Positions 23,330-32,833 of a stretch of DNA of 37,604 nucleotides are shown here, in pieces. Numbering within the stretch: position 1 is the stretch's first letter; every line of letters begins with the position of its first letter. Under the pieces are notes generated by a model, which saw only the letters and a list, made by a program, of their open reading frames with translations, was not told where the DNA came from and searched no databases. This DNA comes from a bacterium (lineage in GTDB: Bacteria > Actinomycetota > Acidimicrobiia > Acidimicrobiales > Bin134), in contig JAPPMA010000068.1 of assembly GCA_028819295.1 (NCBI GenBank), positions 1 through 37,604 on the forward strand, in the 5' to 3' direction. The translations under genes were made by a program, and so were the position numbers.

Positions 23330-24261
23330 GCGCTGGGCTTGCCATTCCAGCGATCATCATTTTGGGCTGCGCTCTGCTTGCTGGCATCGTGGCCATGGCT
23401 ACCCGCAAGAAACGAGCCCTGTGGGACATCTTCCCGGGCCCGGTGCCCGAAGCTGGTGACGCGGCCTCAGATGAGGGGCCGGTGCTGTTCGACGGCGAGG
23501 CTGGGCTCTCCGATCCCGACAACGAACCCCACGGCGTGAGCGGCAAACCCAAGCTCAAGCTGGTAGGTGAGGCGACAGACGAAGTGCAGACCGATGTGGA
23601 CACCGCTCGGTCCGACCACCAAAGCCTGGCCGAATGGCACCAACGCCACAACCAAACGGTCTCGGCCTGGATAGAGAACCACCAGAGGGTGCTGGGCGAC
23701 ATCAATGCCTCGGGTCTTCAGATCGATATGGACGATCGCGACGAACTCTTGGCCGGGCACGATGAGCTGGCCCCAAGGATGCGAGCGGCCATCGCCAGCC
23801 ACCCCTCGCCAGTGATGAGAGCCGAGTTGAGCGCGATGCACGTGGCCGGGGAGGCAGCCGTTTTCGCAGTGATCAAGAGCGACTATGCCTCCGCCCGTCG
23901 CCAGCACCTCGTCTACGTGCAGTACCGGGACGAGTGGATCGAGCGACTGCGCCAATTCTCCGAAGAGCCGATGAGCAACCTGCGGGCGGTCATGTCCGCT
24001 ACCGAGTTCGAACTCGAGGAGATACGCACGGCGCTGGAGATCGCGCTGATCGGAACCGAAGAGCCAGCAGAGGACGCCCCCGGCTTCGAGGCCCCGATCA
24101 TGGTGCAACAGGATTCAGAACCCGCCTTCGACTTGGAAAACCAACCCGAGGATGCCCTTGAGGTTGCAGTCGGTGTGCCCGAGGACACCACCGAAGACCT
24201 CGAAGGCGGTCGCATCCGCCGCCTCCTCCGCCGCCGCAGCACCACCGAGGACGCTGGGTAG
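23326..24261 (+). CDS. Membrane-anchored hypothetical protein, 311 aa
   Basis: Not recognised. Residues 5-24 form one N-terminal membrane segment (A-I-P-A-I-I-I-L-G-C-A-L-L-A-G-I-V-A-M) followed by R-K-K-R, so the body is probably cytoplasmic. Residues 95-230 are helical and charged, with W-H-Q-R-H-N near 104 and repeated E/R/L stretches; the C-terminus is acidic and then ends in an Arg cluster (R-R-L-L-R-R-R). ATG 23326 is supported by the membrane segment and by the repeat that duplicates exactly this start. Likely co-transcribed with the zinc-ribbon gene. Confidence 0.8.
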   Translation: MSAGLAIPAIIILGCALLAGIVAMATRKKRALWDIFPGPVPEAGDAASDEGPVLFDGEAGLSDPDNEPHGVSGKPKLKLVGEATDEVQTDVDTARSDHQSLAEWHQRHNQTVSAWIENHQRVLGDINASGLQIDMDDRDELLAGHDELAPRMRAAIASHPSPVMRAELSAMHVAGEAAVFAVIKSDYASARRQHLVYVQYRDEWIERLRQFSEEPMSNLRAVMSATEFELEEIRTALEIALIGTEEPAEDAPGFEAPIMVQQDSEPAFDLENQPEDALEVAVGVPEDTTEDLEGGRIRRLLRRRSTTEDAG

Positions 24262-24308
24262 CAACAGGCCAATCCAGACCTCTTTAGTCGGGTATCGCCG
24301 CCGCGGGG

Positions 24309-24314
24309 TAGGCT
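24309..24314 (+). promoter_or_regulatory. -10 box (TAGGCT) for the peroxiredoxin gene
   Basis: TAGGCT would start transcription near 24321, giving a leader of about 38 bases with the AAGGAG ribosome site at 24347-24352 before ATG 24359. Confidence 0.45.
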
Positions 24315-24358
24315 GAGCAGACTTTTTCCATAGTCAACCGCACAGCAAGGAGCCGAAA

Positions 24359-24988
<630 letters not shown>

Positions 24989-25034
24989 TCACCGCCGGGG
25001 CAAACCTGGCCAACGCCGAAGAGGTGCCATTTCC

Positions 25035-25865
25035 ATGAGCGACGCGTCCACGCTGGCTACTCAGACCATGGCCGCCGCCCGAGCGGTGGGCGCGGTCAAA
25101 ATCTACGGTTCGGGAGAGACCGAAGTTCGTGCTTTGGACGGTGTGGACATCACCTTCGAGAAGGGCAAGTTCACCGCCATCATGGGCCCGTCGGGGTCGG
25201 GCAAATCCACGCTCATGCATTGCATGGCCGCGCTCGACAACCTCACCGAGGGCCAGACCTTCATCGGCGATACCAACCTAAGCACCCTGTCGGACAAAGA
25301 GCTCACCTTGCTGCGCCGCGATCGGGTGGGGTTCGTCTTCCAGGCGTTCAACCTGGTCCCCACGCTGAACGCCATCGAGAACATCACCCTGCCCATGGAC
25401 CTGGCCCGGCGGGAACCCGATCAGGAGTGGGTCGACAATGTGATCGCCACCGTGGGGCTGGGCGACCGTCTCACCCACCGGCCCAACGAGCTGTCGGGGG
25501 GCCAGCAGCAGCGGGTAGCGGTGTCGAGGGCGCTGGCCAGCAGGCCGGAGATCATCTTTGCCGACGAGCCCACCGGCAACCTCGACTCCCGGTCCAGTTC
25601 CGACGTGTTGAATTTCATGAGGGGTGCGGTGGACAATCTGGGCCAGACCATTGTGATGGTCACCCACGACGCCAACGCGGCATCGTTCGCCGACCGGGCG
25701 GTGTTCTTGGCCGACGGGCTGCTTCAGGGCGAGATGCTCAACCCGACCGCCGATCAGATCCTCGACTACATGAAGATCCTGCAAGTGGGCCAGTTCGTCA
25801 AGGGCGTGCCAGAGGGGGCGACGGTGGAAGAAGTCTTGGAGTACATGAAGGACCTAGACGACTGA
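25035..25865 (+). CDS. ABC transporter ATPase, MacB/LolD-like
   Basis: ATP-binding subunit for FtsX-type permeases. Walker A G-P-S-G-S-G-K-S-T (51-59), Q-loop F-Q-A-F-N-L-V-P (102-109), signature L-S-G-G-Q-Q-Q-R (153-160), Walker B I-I-F-A-D-E-P (173-179), and T-H-D as H-loop. At 276 aa it is longer than the usual 225-250: about 40 extra residues follow the ABC fold, including two repeated helices of the form L-D/E-Y-M-K (I-L-D-Y-M-K-I-L and V-L-E-Y-M-K-D-L). ATG 25035 has GAAGAGGTG upstream. Serves the two permeases that follow. Confidence 0.95.
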   Translation: MSDASTLATQTMAAARAVGAVKIYGSGETEVRALDGVDITFEKGKFTAIMGPSGSGKSTLMHCMAALDNLTEGQTFIGDTNLSTLSDKELTLLRRDRVGFVFQAFNLVPTLNAIENITLPMDLARREPDQEWVDNVIATVGLGDRLTHRPNELSGGQQQRVAVSRALASRPEIIFADEPTGNLDSRSSSDVLNFMRGAVDNLGQTIVMVTHDANAASFADRAVFLADGLLQGEMLNPTADQILDYMKILQVGQFVKGVPEGATVEEVLEYMKDLDD

Positions 25866-25921
25866 GAAGGGACGCAGCTAGGCAACACTCACTTCGGCGA
25901 TGATGATCCGGGAAGCGGCTG

Positions 25922-28516
25922 ATGACACTCCTTCGATACAGCCTCCGAAGCATCGCCGGCGTCAAGGTCCGGTTCGCGCTCACCACCCTTGCCGTGATCA
26001 TCGGGGTGGCCCTCACCACCGGGGTGCTGATCGCCACCGACGGGCTCCGCGCCTCCCTCAACAGCCTGGCGGGCCAGATCTACGAAAAATACGACTTCAC
26101 CGTGCGGGCCGCTTCCGACATCGGCGATCGCAACGAGGGCGTGCCCCTACTACCCACGCCACTAAGCGATGAGATCGCATCAGTCGACGGGGTGGAAGCA
26201 GTCACCGGATTGGCGCAGGAGTTCGACGTCGTTGCCATCGACGGCGATGGCAACGCCCTAGACCCCGGCCTAGGACGACAAATCGGCTACGGCTGGCCCG
26301 AGAATGAGTCGCTGAGCACGGTCCATGTCTATGACGACGGCATAAGCCGCCAGCCCACCGAGCCCGATGAATTCGCCATCGACCACTTCACCGGCCGGGA
26401 GAACAACTTCATAATCGGCCAGCGCTACGACATAGCCACACCCGCCGGCACATTCAACTTCGAGTTGGTCGGTTACTTGTACTTCCTCGACCCCGAGACT
26501 CGGATCGCGCTTCAGACCGTCTCTTGGGAAATGGATAGAACCCGGCAGCTACTGCACAACGGAGGCGGCTACGACCTCATCCACGGGAAGCTGTCACCGG
26601 GAGCGACTTACGAGGAGGTGGCCGAAGCCATCGGCGCCCTCGTGGGCCCCGATATCGAAGTGATCTCCCGGCAGGACAACATCGATGAAAGCAACGCGGA
26701 ATTTGCCGAAAACATCGACCGCATCCAAAGCCTCCTGCTGGGATTCGCGATCATCGTTTTGATCATTTCGGGGTTCATCACCTACAACACGTTCACCCTG
26801 GTCATGGGGCAGCGCATCAGAGAATTGGGTCTGTTGCGGGTACTGGGCGCCGAGCGACGCCAGATCGCTCAAGTCGTGGCGGTGGAAGCGTTAATCGTCG
26901 GGGTGGTGGCCACCATCCTCGGATTCACGCTCGGCATCTTGGTGGCTCTCGGCATTGCCGGCACGCTTAACAGCGCCGGGGCTCACCTGCCCGCTATCGA
27001 CGTGATCATCGGTGGGTGGACCGTTGTTGCCGCGTTGGTCATCGGCATCGGTGTGACCATGGTTACCGCCATCTGGCCGGCCATGCGGGCCCGCCGGGTG
27101 GCGCCCATGGTGGCGCTGGCCGACGAAGCCGAGATTGACCCCTTCAATCGGCGACGTGCCTTGGTCATCGGATCTGCCGCCGGCGGGGTGGGACTGATTC
27201 TGATGCTGGTGGGCCTGTTGGCCGACCTTTCCACCTCCCAACTCCTTCTTCCGCTTGGCTTGGGGGCGTTGTTGATGCTCTTGGGGGTCAACATCGCCAC
27301 CCCGGGAGTAGCCCGGTCTTTGTCGCTGTTTTTGGGTTGGCCGGCCGACCGCCTGTTCACCATCAACGGTCGATTGGCTCGGCTCAACGCGGCTCGCAAC
27401 CCCCGACGCACCGCTACCACCGCCTCCGCGCTCATGATCGGCCTGGCCATGGTCTCGCTGGTCACCGTGCTGGGGACATCCTTCAAGCAAACCCTGAACA
27501 ACCAACTCGGGGATTCGGTAAAAGCCGATTGGCTCGTCTGCGTCAACGAATGCAGCACTGATCTGGGCGCGTTCAGCACCGCTCTGGGCGCGTTCAGCAC
27601 CGAGGCCACTCAAATCATGACCGAGATGCCCGAGTTGGAATCGGTGATGGCCTTCCGATTCCGCCCCGACGGGGCCCGCTCCCCCGATGGCGAACAACGC
27701 CGAGTAACCGCCACCGACCTCGATGCGTTCTCCCCCCATGTCGATCCGGGCGTGGCTGCCGGAACCCTGGATGGCGCCGGTGCCGGCCAAGTGCTCGTAC
27801 ACAAGGACGTGGCCGATGACCTGGACATCGTCGTAGGAGACCAGCTGTTCCTCGAGTTTCCCGGCGACCAAAAAGTGACGTTTGAAGTTGTCGCCCTCCA
27901 CACCGAAGATTCTGTGGTCGGTCCTTTGGTGGTTGACTTCAGCGACTGGAACCACCTCATAGGCGAAGGCCAAGACAACCTGGCCACCGCCATCACCGCT
28001 CCTGAGATTGATTTGGACCAGGCTCGGTCCAGCCTGGAATCAGAGCTCTCCGACTTTCCCCAGGTAACCATAAAGGACCAGGCCGAATACCGAGAGGGCA
28101 GGGCCACTGAGATCGACACATTCCTGGTGATCATCAACGTGTTCTTGGTCCTCGCCTTGCTTATCGCAGTGGTGGGCATCTCCAACACCATGGCCCTTTC
28201 GATTTTCGAGCGAACCCGGGAATTGGGACTGGTGCGGGCCATCGGCATGGCCAAGCGGCAAACCTGGGGGACGATCTTCTTGGAGAGCATCATTGTGGCC
28301 GTCTTTGGGGGATTGGTGGGCATCGCCACCGGCGTGGTGGCTGGCGCCATCACTGCCGCCGCCCTCCCCAGCAGCGTCATCTCCACCGTGAGCGTGCCGT
28401 GGCTCACGCTGGTGGTCTACCTGGTGGTGTCGGCGGTGGCCGGAATGCTGGCCGCCTTCTTCCCCGCCCGGCGGGCCAACCGCCTCAATGTGCTCGAAGC
28501 CATCTCCCACCAGTAG
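25922..28516 (+). CDS. ABC transporter permease with two FtsX domains (first)
   Basis: Large inner-membrane permease, 864 aa, of the FtsX/MacB_PCD type. TM1 is at about 18-40 (L-T-T-L-A-V-I-I-G-V-A-L), followed by a long extracytoplasmic domain (about 41-270). A first FtsX domain with three TM helices starts at about 272 (L-L-L-G-F-A-I-I-V-L-I-I-S-G-F), then two central TM hairpins, a second external domain (about 520-720) and a second FtsX domain at about 735-860. The motif R-I-R-E-L-G-L-L-R-V-L-G-A near 298 and R-T-R-E-L-G-L-V-R-A-I-G-M near 762 are the coupling helices for the ATPase. Substrate unknown (lipid, lipoprotein or peptide export is typical). Confidence 0.94.
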   Translation: MTLLRYSLRSIAGVKVRFALTTLAVIIGVALTTGVLIATDGLRASLNSLAGQIYEKYDFTVRAASDIGDRNEGVPLLPTPLSDEIASVDGVEAVTGLAQEFDVVAIDGDGNALDPGLGRQIGYGWPENESLSTVHVYDDGISRQPTEPDEFAIDHFTGRENNFIIGQRYDIATPAGTFNFELVGYLYFLDPETRIALQTVSWEMDRTRQLLHNGGGYDLIHGKLSPGATYEEVAEAIGALVGPDIEVISRQDNIDESNAEFAENIDRIQSLLLGFAIIVLIISGFITYNTFTLVMGQRIRELGLLRVLGAERRQIAQVVAVEALIVGVVATILGFTLGILVALGIAGTLNSAGAHLPAIDVIIGGWTVVAALVIGIGVTMVTAIWPAMRARRVAPMVALADEAEIDPFNRRRALVIGSAAGGVGLILMLVGLLADLSTSQLLLPLGLGALLMLLGVNIATPGVARSLSLFLGWPADRLFTINGRLARLNAARNPRRTATTASALMIGLAMVSLVTVLGTSFKQTLNNQLGDSVKADWLVCVNECSTDLGAFSTALGAFSTEATQIMTEMPELESVMAFRFRPDGARSPDGEQRRVTATDLDAFSPHVDPGVAAGTLDGAGAGQVLVHKDVADDLDIVVGDQLFLEFPGDQKVTFEVVALHTEDSVVGPLVVDFSDWNHLIGEGQDNLATAITAPEIDLDQARSSLESELSDFPQVTIKDQAEYREGRATEIDTFLVIINVFLVLALLIAVVGISNTMALSIFERTRELGLVRAIGMAKRQTWGTIFLESIIVAVFGGLVGIATGVVAGAITAAALPSSVISTVSVPWLTLVVYLVVSAVAGMLAAFFPARRANRLNVLEAISHQ
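27563..27602 (+). repeat. 21-bp tandem duplication inside the first FtsX permease
   Basis: CTGGGCGCGTTCAGCACCG is repeated at 27563 and 27584, encoding L-G-A-F-S-T twice in the external domain. The duplication keeps the frame. Confidence 0.85.
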
Positions 28517-28525
28517 AAATAGCCC

Positions 28526-31246
28526 ATAGGCCTCGTCCGCTACGCCCTCAAAAGCATCGCCGGAACCCGCATCCGGTTCTTGTTGACCACGCTGGCCGTC
28601 GTCGTGAGCGTGGGATTCACCGTGGGCGTGCTGGTCACCACCTCGGGGCTTCGCGCCACGTTCGACACCCTCTCCGAGGACATCTTCGAAGGCGTTGATC
28701 TGTCAGTGCGCCCCGAGCTGGCCTTCGGCAACCGGGGCGAAAGCGGGACACTGGTAGACCCCGAGCTGCTCGACGATGTGCGGTCGGTGGACGGGGTGGC
28801 GGCCGCAGTGGGGACGGTGGTCGAGTTCAACGTGATTCCCATCACCGCCGACGGCGAGGCGGTGGAGCTGTTCGGACCGCCGCAGATCGGCATCGGCTGG
28901 CCTTCCGACGACTCCCTGGGAGCTTTAGAGGTGTGGCCCGATGGCGTGAGCCGGATCCCCTCAGGGCCCGACGAGTTCGCCATGGACGCCGACACCGCCG
29001 ACGAGAACGGGTTCGTAATCGGCGAGCGCTACCGGGTGTCCACCCCCAGCGGAACCCAAGCATTCACCCTGGTAGGGCTGTTCCGCTACGGCAGCGGCGA
29101 CAATGCCACCGCGGGCGCGCAGATGATGGCCTGGGACATCGAGACCGCCCGCCAGCTGCTTCACAACGGCGGGGGCTTCGACAGCATCGACATCCGACTG
29201 GAGCCCAACACCTCGCCGGAGGCAGCCTCGGCGGCCGTCACCGCGGTTCTTGACGATGGACTGGAGGTGGTGGCCAATCAGGAGTTGGTGGAGGAACAGT
29301 CCGACCTATTCAACGAGTTCATCGGCTTCTTCGAGTACTTCATGCTGGGATTCGCCGTGGTGATCCTGGTGGTGTCGGCCTTCATCATCTACAACACCTT
29401 CACCATCCTGGTGAGCCAGCGCACCCGGGAGCTGGGGCTGCTGCGGGCTTTGGGGGCCAGCGGTCGACAGATCACCGCCATCGTCGTCGGCGAGGCCATC
29501 GCCGTCGGGGTGGTGGCCAGCGCTGCCGGGCTCGGTCTGGGCGTGCTGATTTCTCTGGGCATCCGAGCGTTGATCTCAGGCTTCGGCGCAGGCTTGCCCG
29601 ACGCGCCCATCGTAGTGGGCACCAACTCGATTCTGGCCGCGGTCTTGGTCGGGGTGGGCGTGACCGCGGTGTCGGCCATTTGGCCCGCCCTGCGAGCCCG
29701 TCGAGTGCCTCCCATGGCGGCGCTCACCGGCAATATGCCCCCCCGACTCACCGAAGAGCGCCGCTCAACCGGCCTGGAGAAGCTGCTCACCGCGGCCAGC
29801 GTGATCTTGGTGGCATTCGGAATCGTCTCGGAAACAGCTTCAGTCATCGTGGTCACTGCACTGGTCGGCGCGGTGCTGGCCTTCGTCGGGGGACGCAACC
29901 TGCCCCAGCCGGTGGGACAAGCCCGGGTGTTGATCTTGGGCCTGGCCATGCTCATCGTGGCGGTGGTCGGAGACTTCCCGACCAGCTCGCTGTTGGCCCT
30001 GCTGGGTATGAGCGCGTTGTTGGTGTTTGTGGGGATGAACTTGGTCAGCCCGGTATTTGCCGTTCCAGTGGCCAGAGTCTTGGGATGGATCCCGGCCAAG
30101 GTCTCCCAAGTGAGCGGGCGGCTGGCCCGCCAGAACGCGGAGCGCAGTCCCCGGCGCACGGCCAACACCGCCTCGGCGCTCATGATCAGCCTGGCACTGG
30201 TGTCAATGGTCTCGGTGTTGGGGCAGTCGTTCAAACAGACCCTGGATGACACCCTGGACCGCTCGGTCAAGTCCGACTGGCTCATCTGCCCGGGAGGCTG
30301 CGGCGACCCCACCGAGACCTTCAGCACGCAAGCAGCCGAAAGGATCAGCGAACGCGACGAGGTGGCCTCGGTGTTGGCCTTCCGATACAAGTTCGAGGGG
30401 ATTCGGTCGGTGATCGACGACGATATCGACGACGTCGGATCTGTCGATCTGGATGTGGTCCCCATGCACTTCGACCTCGATGTGAAGGAGGGGAGCTTCT
30501 CCGGGGCCGGGGCTGGCGATGTTGCCCTGCACACCGGTCAGGCTGACGACTTGTCGGTGGGCGTAGGCGATCCGGTGGAACTGGAGTTCTCCGACGGCCA
30601 GACGGCGACCTTTGAGGTGGCGGCCATCTTCGGTGACAACGCGGTATTCGGTTCTTGGATAATCGATACCGCCGACTGGGACCGCTACCTCGTCGCCCAG
30701 GAGGACGGCTTCATCTCTGCTCTCACCGCCCCGGGTTACACCGCGGACCAGGCTCGAGAGGCTATCGAGCAGGCCACCTCGGCCTATCCGCAGCTCAACG
30801 TGCGAGACCAGGCCGAGTTTCAGGAAACCCAAGAGAGCCAGATCGACACGTTCTTGGGGGTGGTCAACGCCTTCTTGGCCATATCCCTTATCGTCGCCCT
30901 CATGGGAGTGGCCAACACGCTGGCCCTCTCGGTATTCGAGCGGACCCGGGAGCTGGGGCTTTTGCGAGCAGTGGGCATGTCTAGGCGGCAAGCTCGGCGG
31001 ATGATCCGCTGGGAGGGCGGCATCGTGGCCGTGTTCGGCGGGCTCATGGGCATAACCGTCGGGGTGCTGTTCGGCTGGGCCACAGTGGAGATCATCCCCG
31101 ACACCTTCGTCTCGTCGTTCTCCATACCATGGGGCACGCTGTGGATCTATTTGGTGGTGGTGGCCGTTGCCGGTCTGCTGGCCGCCTCGATACCGGCCCG
31201 CCGGGCCAGTCGCCTCAACGTTCTCGACGCCATCTCCTACGAATAG
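28526..31246 (+). CDS. ABC transporter permease with two FtsX domains (second), apparent ATA start
   Basis: Paralogue of the preceding permease with the same plan: TM1 about 19-41, external domain, FtsX domain starting about 275 with R-T-R-E-L-G-L-L-R-A-L-G-A, central hairpins, second external domain, and final FtsX domain with R-T-R-E-L-G-L-L-R-A-V-G-M. The N-terminus G-L-V-R-Y-A-L-K-S-I-A-G aligns residue for residue with M-T-L-L-R-Y-S-L-R-S-I-A-G of the first permease when ATA 28526 is taken as the first codon. No ATG/GTG/TTG lies between the in-frame stop 28520-28522 and TTG 28580, which would remove 18 conserved residues. From ATA the protein is 906 aa; from TTG 28580 it is 888 aa. Ribosome site is poor; coupling to the first gene is likely. 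Confidence 0.88.
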   Translation: MGLVRYALKSIAGTRIRFLLTTLAVVVSVGFTVGVLVTTSGLRATFDTLSEDIFEGVDLSVRPELAFGNRGESGTLVDPELLDDVRSVDGVAAAVGTVVEFNVIPITADGEAVELFGPPQIGIGWPSDDSLGALEVWPDGVSRIPSGPDEFAMDADTADENGFVIGERYRVSTPSGTQAFTLVGLFRYGSGDNATAGAQMMAWDIETARQLLHNGGGFDSIDIRLEPNTSPEAASAAVTAVLDDGLEVVANQELVEEQSDLFNEFIGFFEYFMLGFAVVILVVSAFIIYNTFTILVSQRTRELGLLRALGASGRQITAIVVGEAIAVGVVASAAGLGLGVLISLGIRALISGFGAGLPDAPIVVGTNSILAAVLVGVGVTAVSAIWPALRARRVPPMAALTGNMPPRLTEERRSTGLEKLLTAASVILVAFGIVSETASVIVVTALVGAVLAFVGGRNLPQPVGQARVLILGLAMLIVAVVGDFPTSSLLALLGMSALLVFVGMNLVSPVFAVPVARVLGWIPAKVSQVSGRLARQNAERSPRRTANTASALMISLALVSMVSVLGQSFKQTLDDTLDRSVKSDWLICPGGCGDPTETFSTQAAERISERDEVASVLAFRYKFEGIRSVIDDDIDDVGSVDLDVVPMHFDLDVKEGSFSGAGAGDVALHTGQADDLSVGVGDPVELEFSDGQTATFEVAAIFGDNAVFGSWIIDTADWDRYLVAQEDGFISALTAPGYTADQAREAIEQATSAYPQLNVRDQAEFQETQESQIDTFLGVVNAFLAISLIVALMGVANTLALSVFERTRELGLLRAVGMSRRQARRMIRWEGGIVAVFGGLMGITVGVLFGWATVEIIPDTFVSSFSIPWGTLWIYLVVVAVAGLLAASIPARRASRLNVLDAISYE

Positions 31247-31273
31247 TCGACCGGCGGCGACGCAAGCCCCGGT

Positions 31274-31279
31274 TACGCT
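31274..31279 (+). promoter_or_regulatory. -10 box (TACGCT) for leaderless pgi
   Basis: TACGCT ends exactly 7 bases before ATG 31287. CGGAG lies inside the 7 bases but too near the start to be a normal ribosome site. Confidence 0.4.
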
Positions 31280-31286
31280 GCGGAGC

Positions 31287-32810
31287 ATGCACGACACCGG
31301 CGAGTGGCAGGCGCTGAGCAGTCACCGGCAGGCCCTGGATGAGGTGCATCTGCGGGATTTGTTCGATGGCGATCCGCTGCGGGGCGAGCGGCTGGCGGCC
31401 GAGACCGACGGGCTGCTGCTGGATTATTCCAAGAACCGCCTCACCGATGAAACGGTGGCGCTGCTGTCCGCTTTGGCCGACCGAGCCGAGCTACGAGGCC
31501 AAATCGAAGCTCTGCTTGACGGCGAGCCGGTGAACACCACCGAGGACCGTCCCGCCTGGCACGCCGCCCTGCGCCGTCCCGACCCGCCTCCCGAAGTTGG
31601 ACTGGAGTTCGACCGCATGGCCGCCTTCGCCGCCGAAGTCCGCGATGGGCGGTGGGATGCGGTGGTGAACATCGGCATAGGCGGGTCGGACCTAGGACCG
31701 GCCATGGCCACTGCTGCACTAGGCGCCTATGCCGACCCTGGTCTGGACGTGCGCTTCTTGTCCAATGTGGACGGGGCTCATTTCGGGGCCGTCACCCGCG
31801 GGCTTGACCCGGCCCGGACCTTGTTCATCGTGGTGTCCAAGACGTTCACCACCGTCGAGACCCTGACCAACGCCCGCACCGCCCGGGCCTGGGTCGCCGA
31901 CGCCGTGGGGCCGGAGCAGGCTGGCGGCCACTTCGCCGCCGTCACCGCCAGCCCCGACAAGGCCCACAGCTTCGGTATCGACGCTGATGCCGTTTTCGCC
32001 ATGTGGGACTGGGTGGGCGGCCGCTATTCACTGGGCTCGGCGGTGGGGCTCAGCCTCATGATCACCGTCGGCCCCGACGCCTTCGCCGACATGCTGGCCG
32101 GGATGCACCAAATCGACGAGCACTTCCGCACCGCCCCGTGGGCCGAGAACCTGCCCGCACTGCTGGGACTCATCGGCATCTGGAACCGCAACTTCTGGGG
32201 CTGGCCCACCCTCGCGGTGCTGCCCTACGCCCAAGAGCTGGCCCTGTTCCCGGCCTACATCCAACAGCTCGACATGGAGAGCAGCGGCAAGTCGGTACTA
32301 GCCGACGGCACCCCGGCGGTTACCGCCACCGGTCCGGTGGTGTGGGGACAGCCGGGAACCAACGGTCAACACGCCTTCCACCAACTGCTGCACCAGGGCA
32401 CCGACATCGTCCCGGTGGAGTTCATTGGCCTCTGTCGCCCGAACCACTCCCACATAGAGCACCACGATCTGCTCATGGCCAACCTGTTCGCCCAGGTCGA
32501 GGCGCTGGCCTTCGGCGCCCCTGACGCTGGCGACCCCCACCAGCAGTTCTCAGGCAACCGGCCCAGCACCGTCCTTCTGGCCGACCAACTCACCCCCCGC
32601 ACTCTGGGCCAGCTCGTGGCCCTCTACGAGCACAAGGTGTTCACCCAGGCCACCGTGTGGGGCATCAACCCCTTCGACCAATGGGGAGTCGAACTGGGCA
32701 AGACCCTGGCCACCGACATCGCCGCCGAACTCACCGGCGCTGCCCACCCCAACCCGGCCCGAGACTCCTCCACCCAATCCCTCATCAACCGCTATCTCAG
32801 CCGTCGATGA
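31287..32810 (+). CDS. pgi: Glucose-6-phosphate isomerase
   Basis: Cytosolic glycolytic enzyme interconverting glucose-6-phosphate and fructose-6-phosphate. Sugar-phosphate motif V-N-I-G-I-G-G-S-D-L-G-P (127-138), S-K-T-F-T-T-V-E-T (184-192), F-A-M-W-D-W-V-G-G-R-Y-S (237-248), G-T-N-G-Q-H-A-F-H-Q-L-L-H-Q-G-T (357-372), N-H-S-H-I-E-H-H-D and the C-terminal F-D-Q-W-G-V-E-L-G-K are all present. The residue before P-G-T-N-G-Q-H is Gln355, where the animal and E. coli type enzymes carry the catalytic base Glu; other bacterial forms also vary here. 507 aa, somewhat shorter than E. coli. ATG 31287 is preferred over in-frame starts inside the permease gene. Confidence 0.96.
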   Translation: MHDTGEWQALSSHRQALDEVHLRDLFDGDPLRGERLAAETDGLLLDYSKNRLTDETVALLSALADRAELRGQIEALLDGEPVNTTEDRPAWHAALRRPDPPPEVGLEFDRMAAFAAEVRDGRWDAVVNIGIGGSDLGPAMATAALGAYADPGLDVRFLSNVDGAHFGAVTRGLDPARTLFIVVSKTFTTVETLTNARTARAWVADAVGPEQAGGHFAAVTASPDKAHSFGIDADAVFAMWDWVGGRYSLGSAVGLSLMITVGPDAFADMLAGMHQIDEHFRTAPWAENLPALLGLIGIWNRNFWGWPTLAVLPYAQELALFPAYIQQLDMESSGKSVLADGTPAVTATGPVVWGQPGTNGQHAFHQLLHQGTDIVPVEFIGLCRPNHSHIEHHDLLMANLFAQVEALAFGAPDAGDPHQQFSGNRPSTVLLADQLTPRTLGQLVALYEHKVFTQATVWGINPFDQWGVELGKTLATDIAAELTGAAHPNPARDSSTQSLINRYLSRR

Positions 32811-32833
32811 AGTATCGCTGTCAGGAGTCTCTG

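Larger units (their letters stand above)
23250..23354 (+). repeat. 38-bp tandem repeat, 2.8 copies, over a gene start
   Basis: Units at 23250-23287, 23288-23325 and 23326-23354 (partial, 29 bases) are identical except that the first base is G in the first unit (GTG) and A in the others (ATG). The third unit is the true 5' end of the membrane protein gene. The unit length is 3n+2, so each copy creates a short frame closed by the next copy's ATGA. Confidence 0.95.

Noticed and set aside
23250..23354. Possible CRISPR-like array
   Set aside because: Units are strictly tandem without spacers and are copies of a gene start.
22278..23705. About 475-codon upstream extension of the amidohydrolase frame
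   Set aside because: The family N-terminus begins at 22277 and the extension is antisense to the LysM lipoprotein and membrane protein genes.
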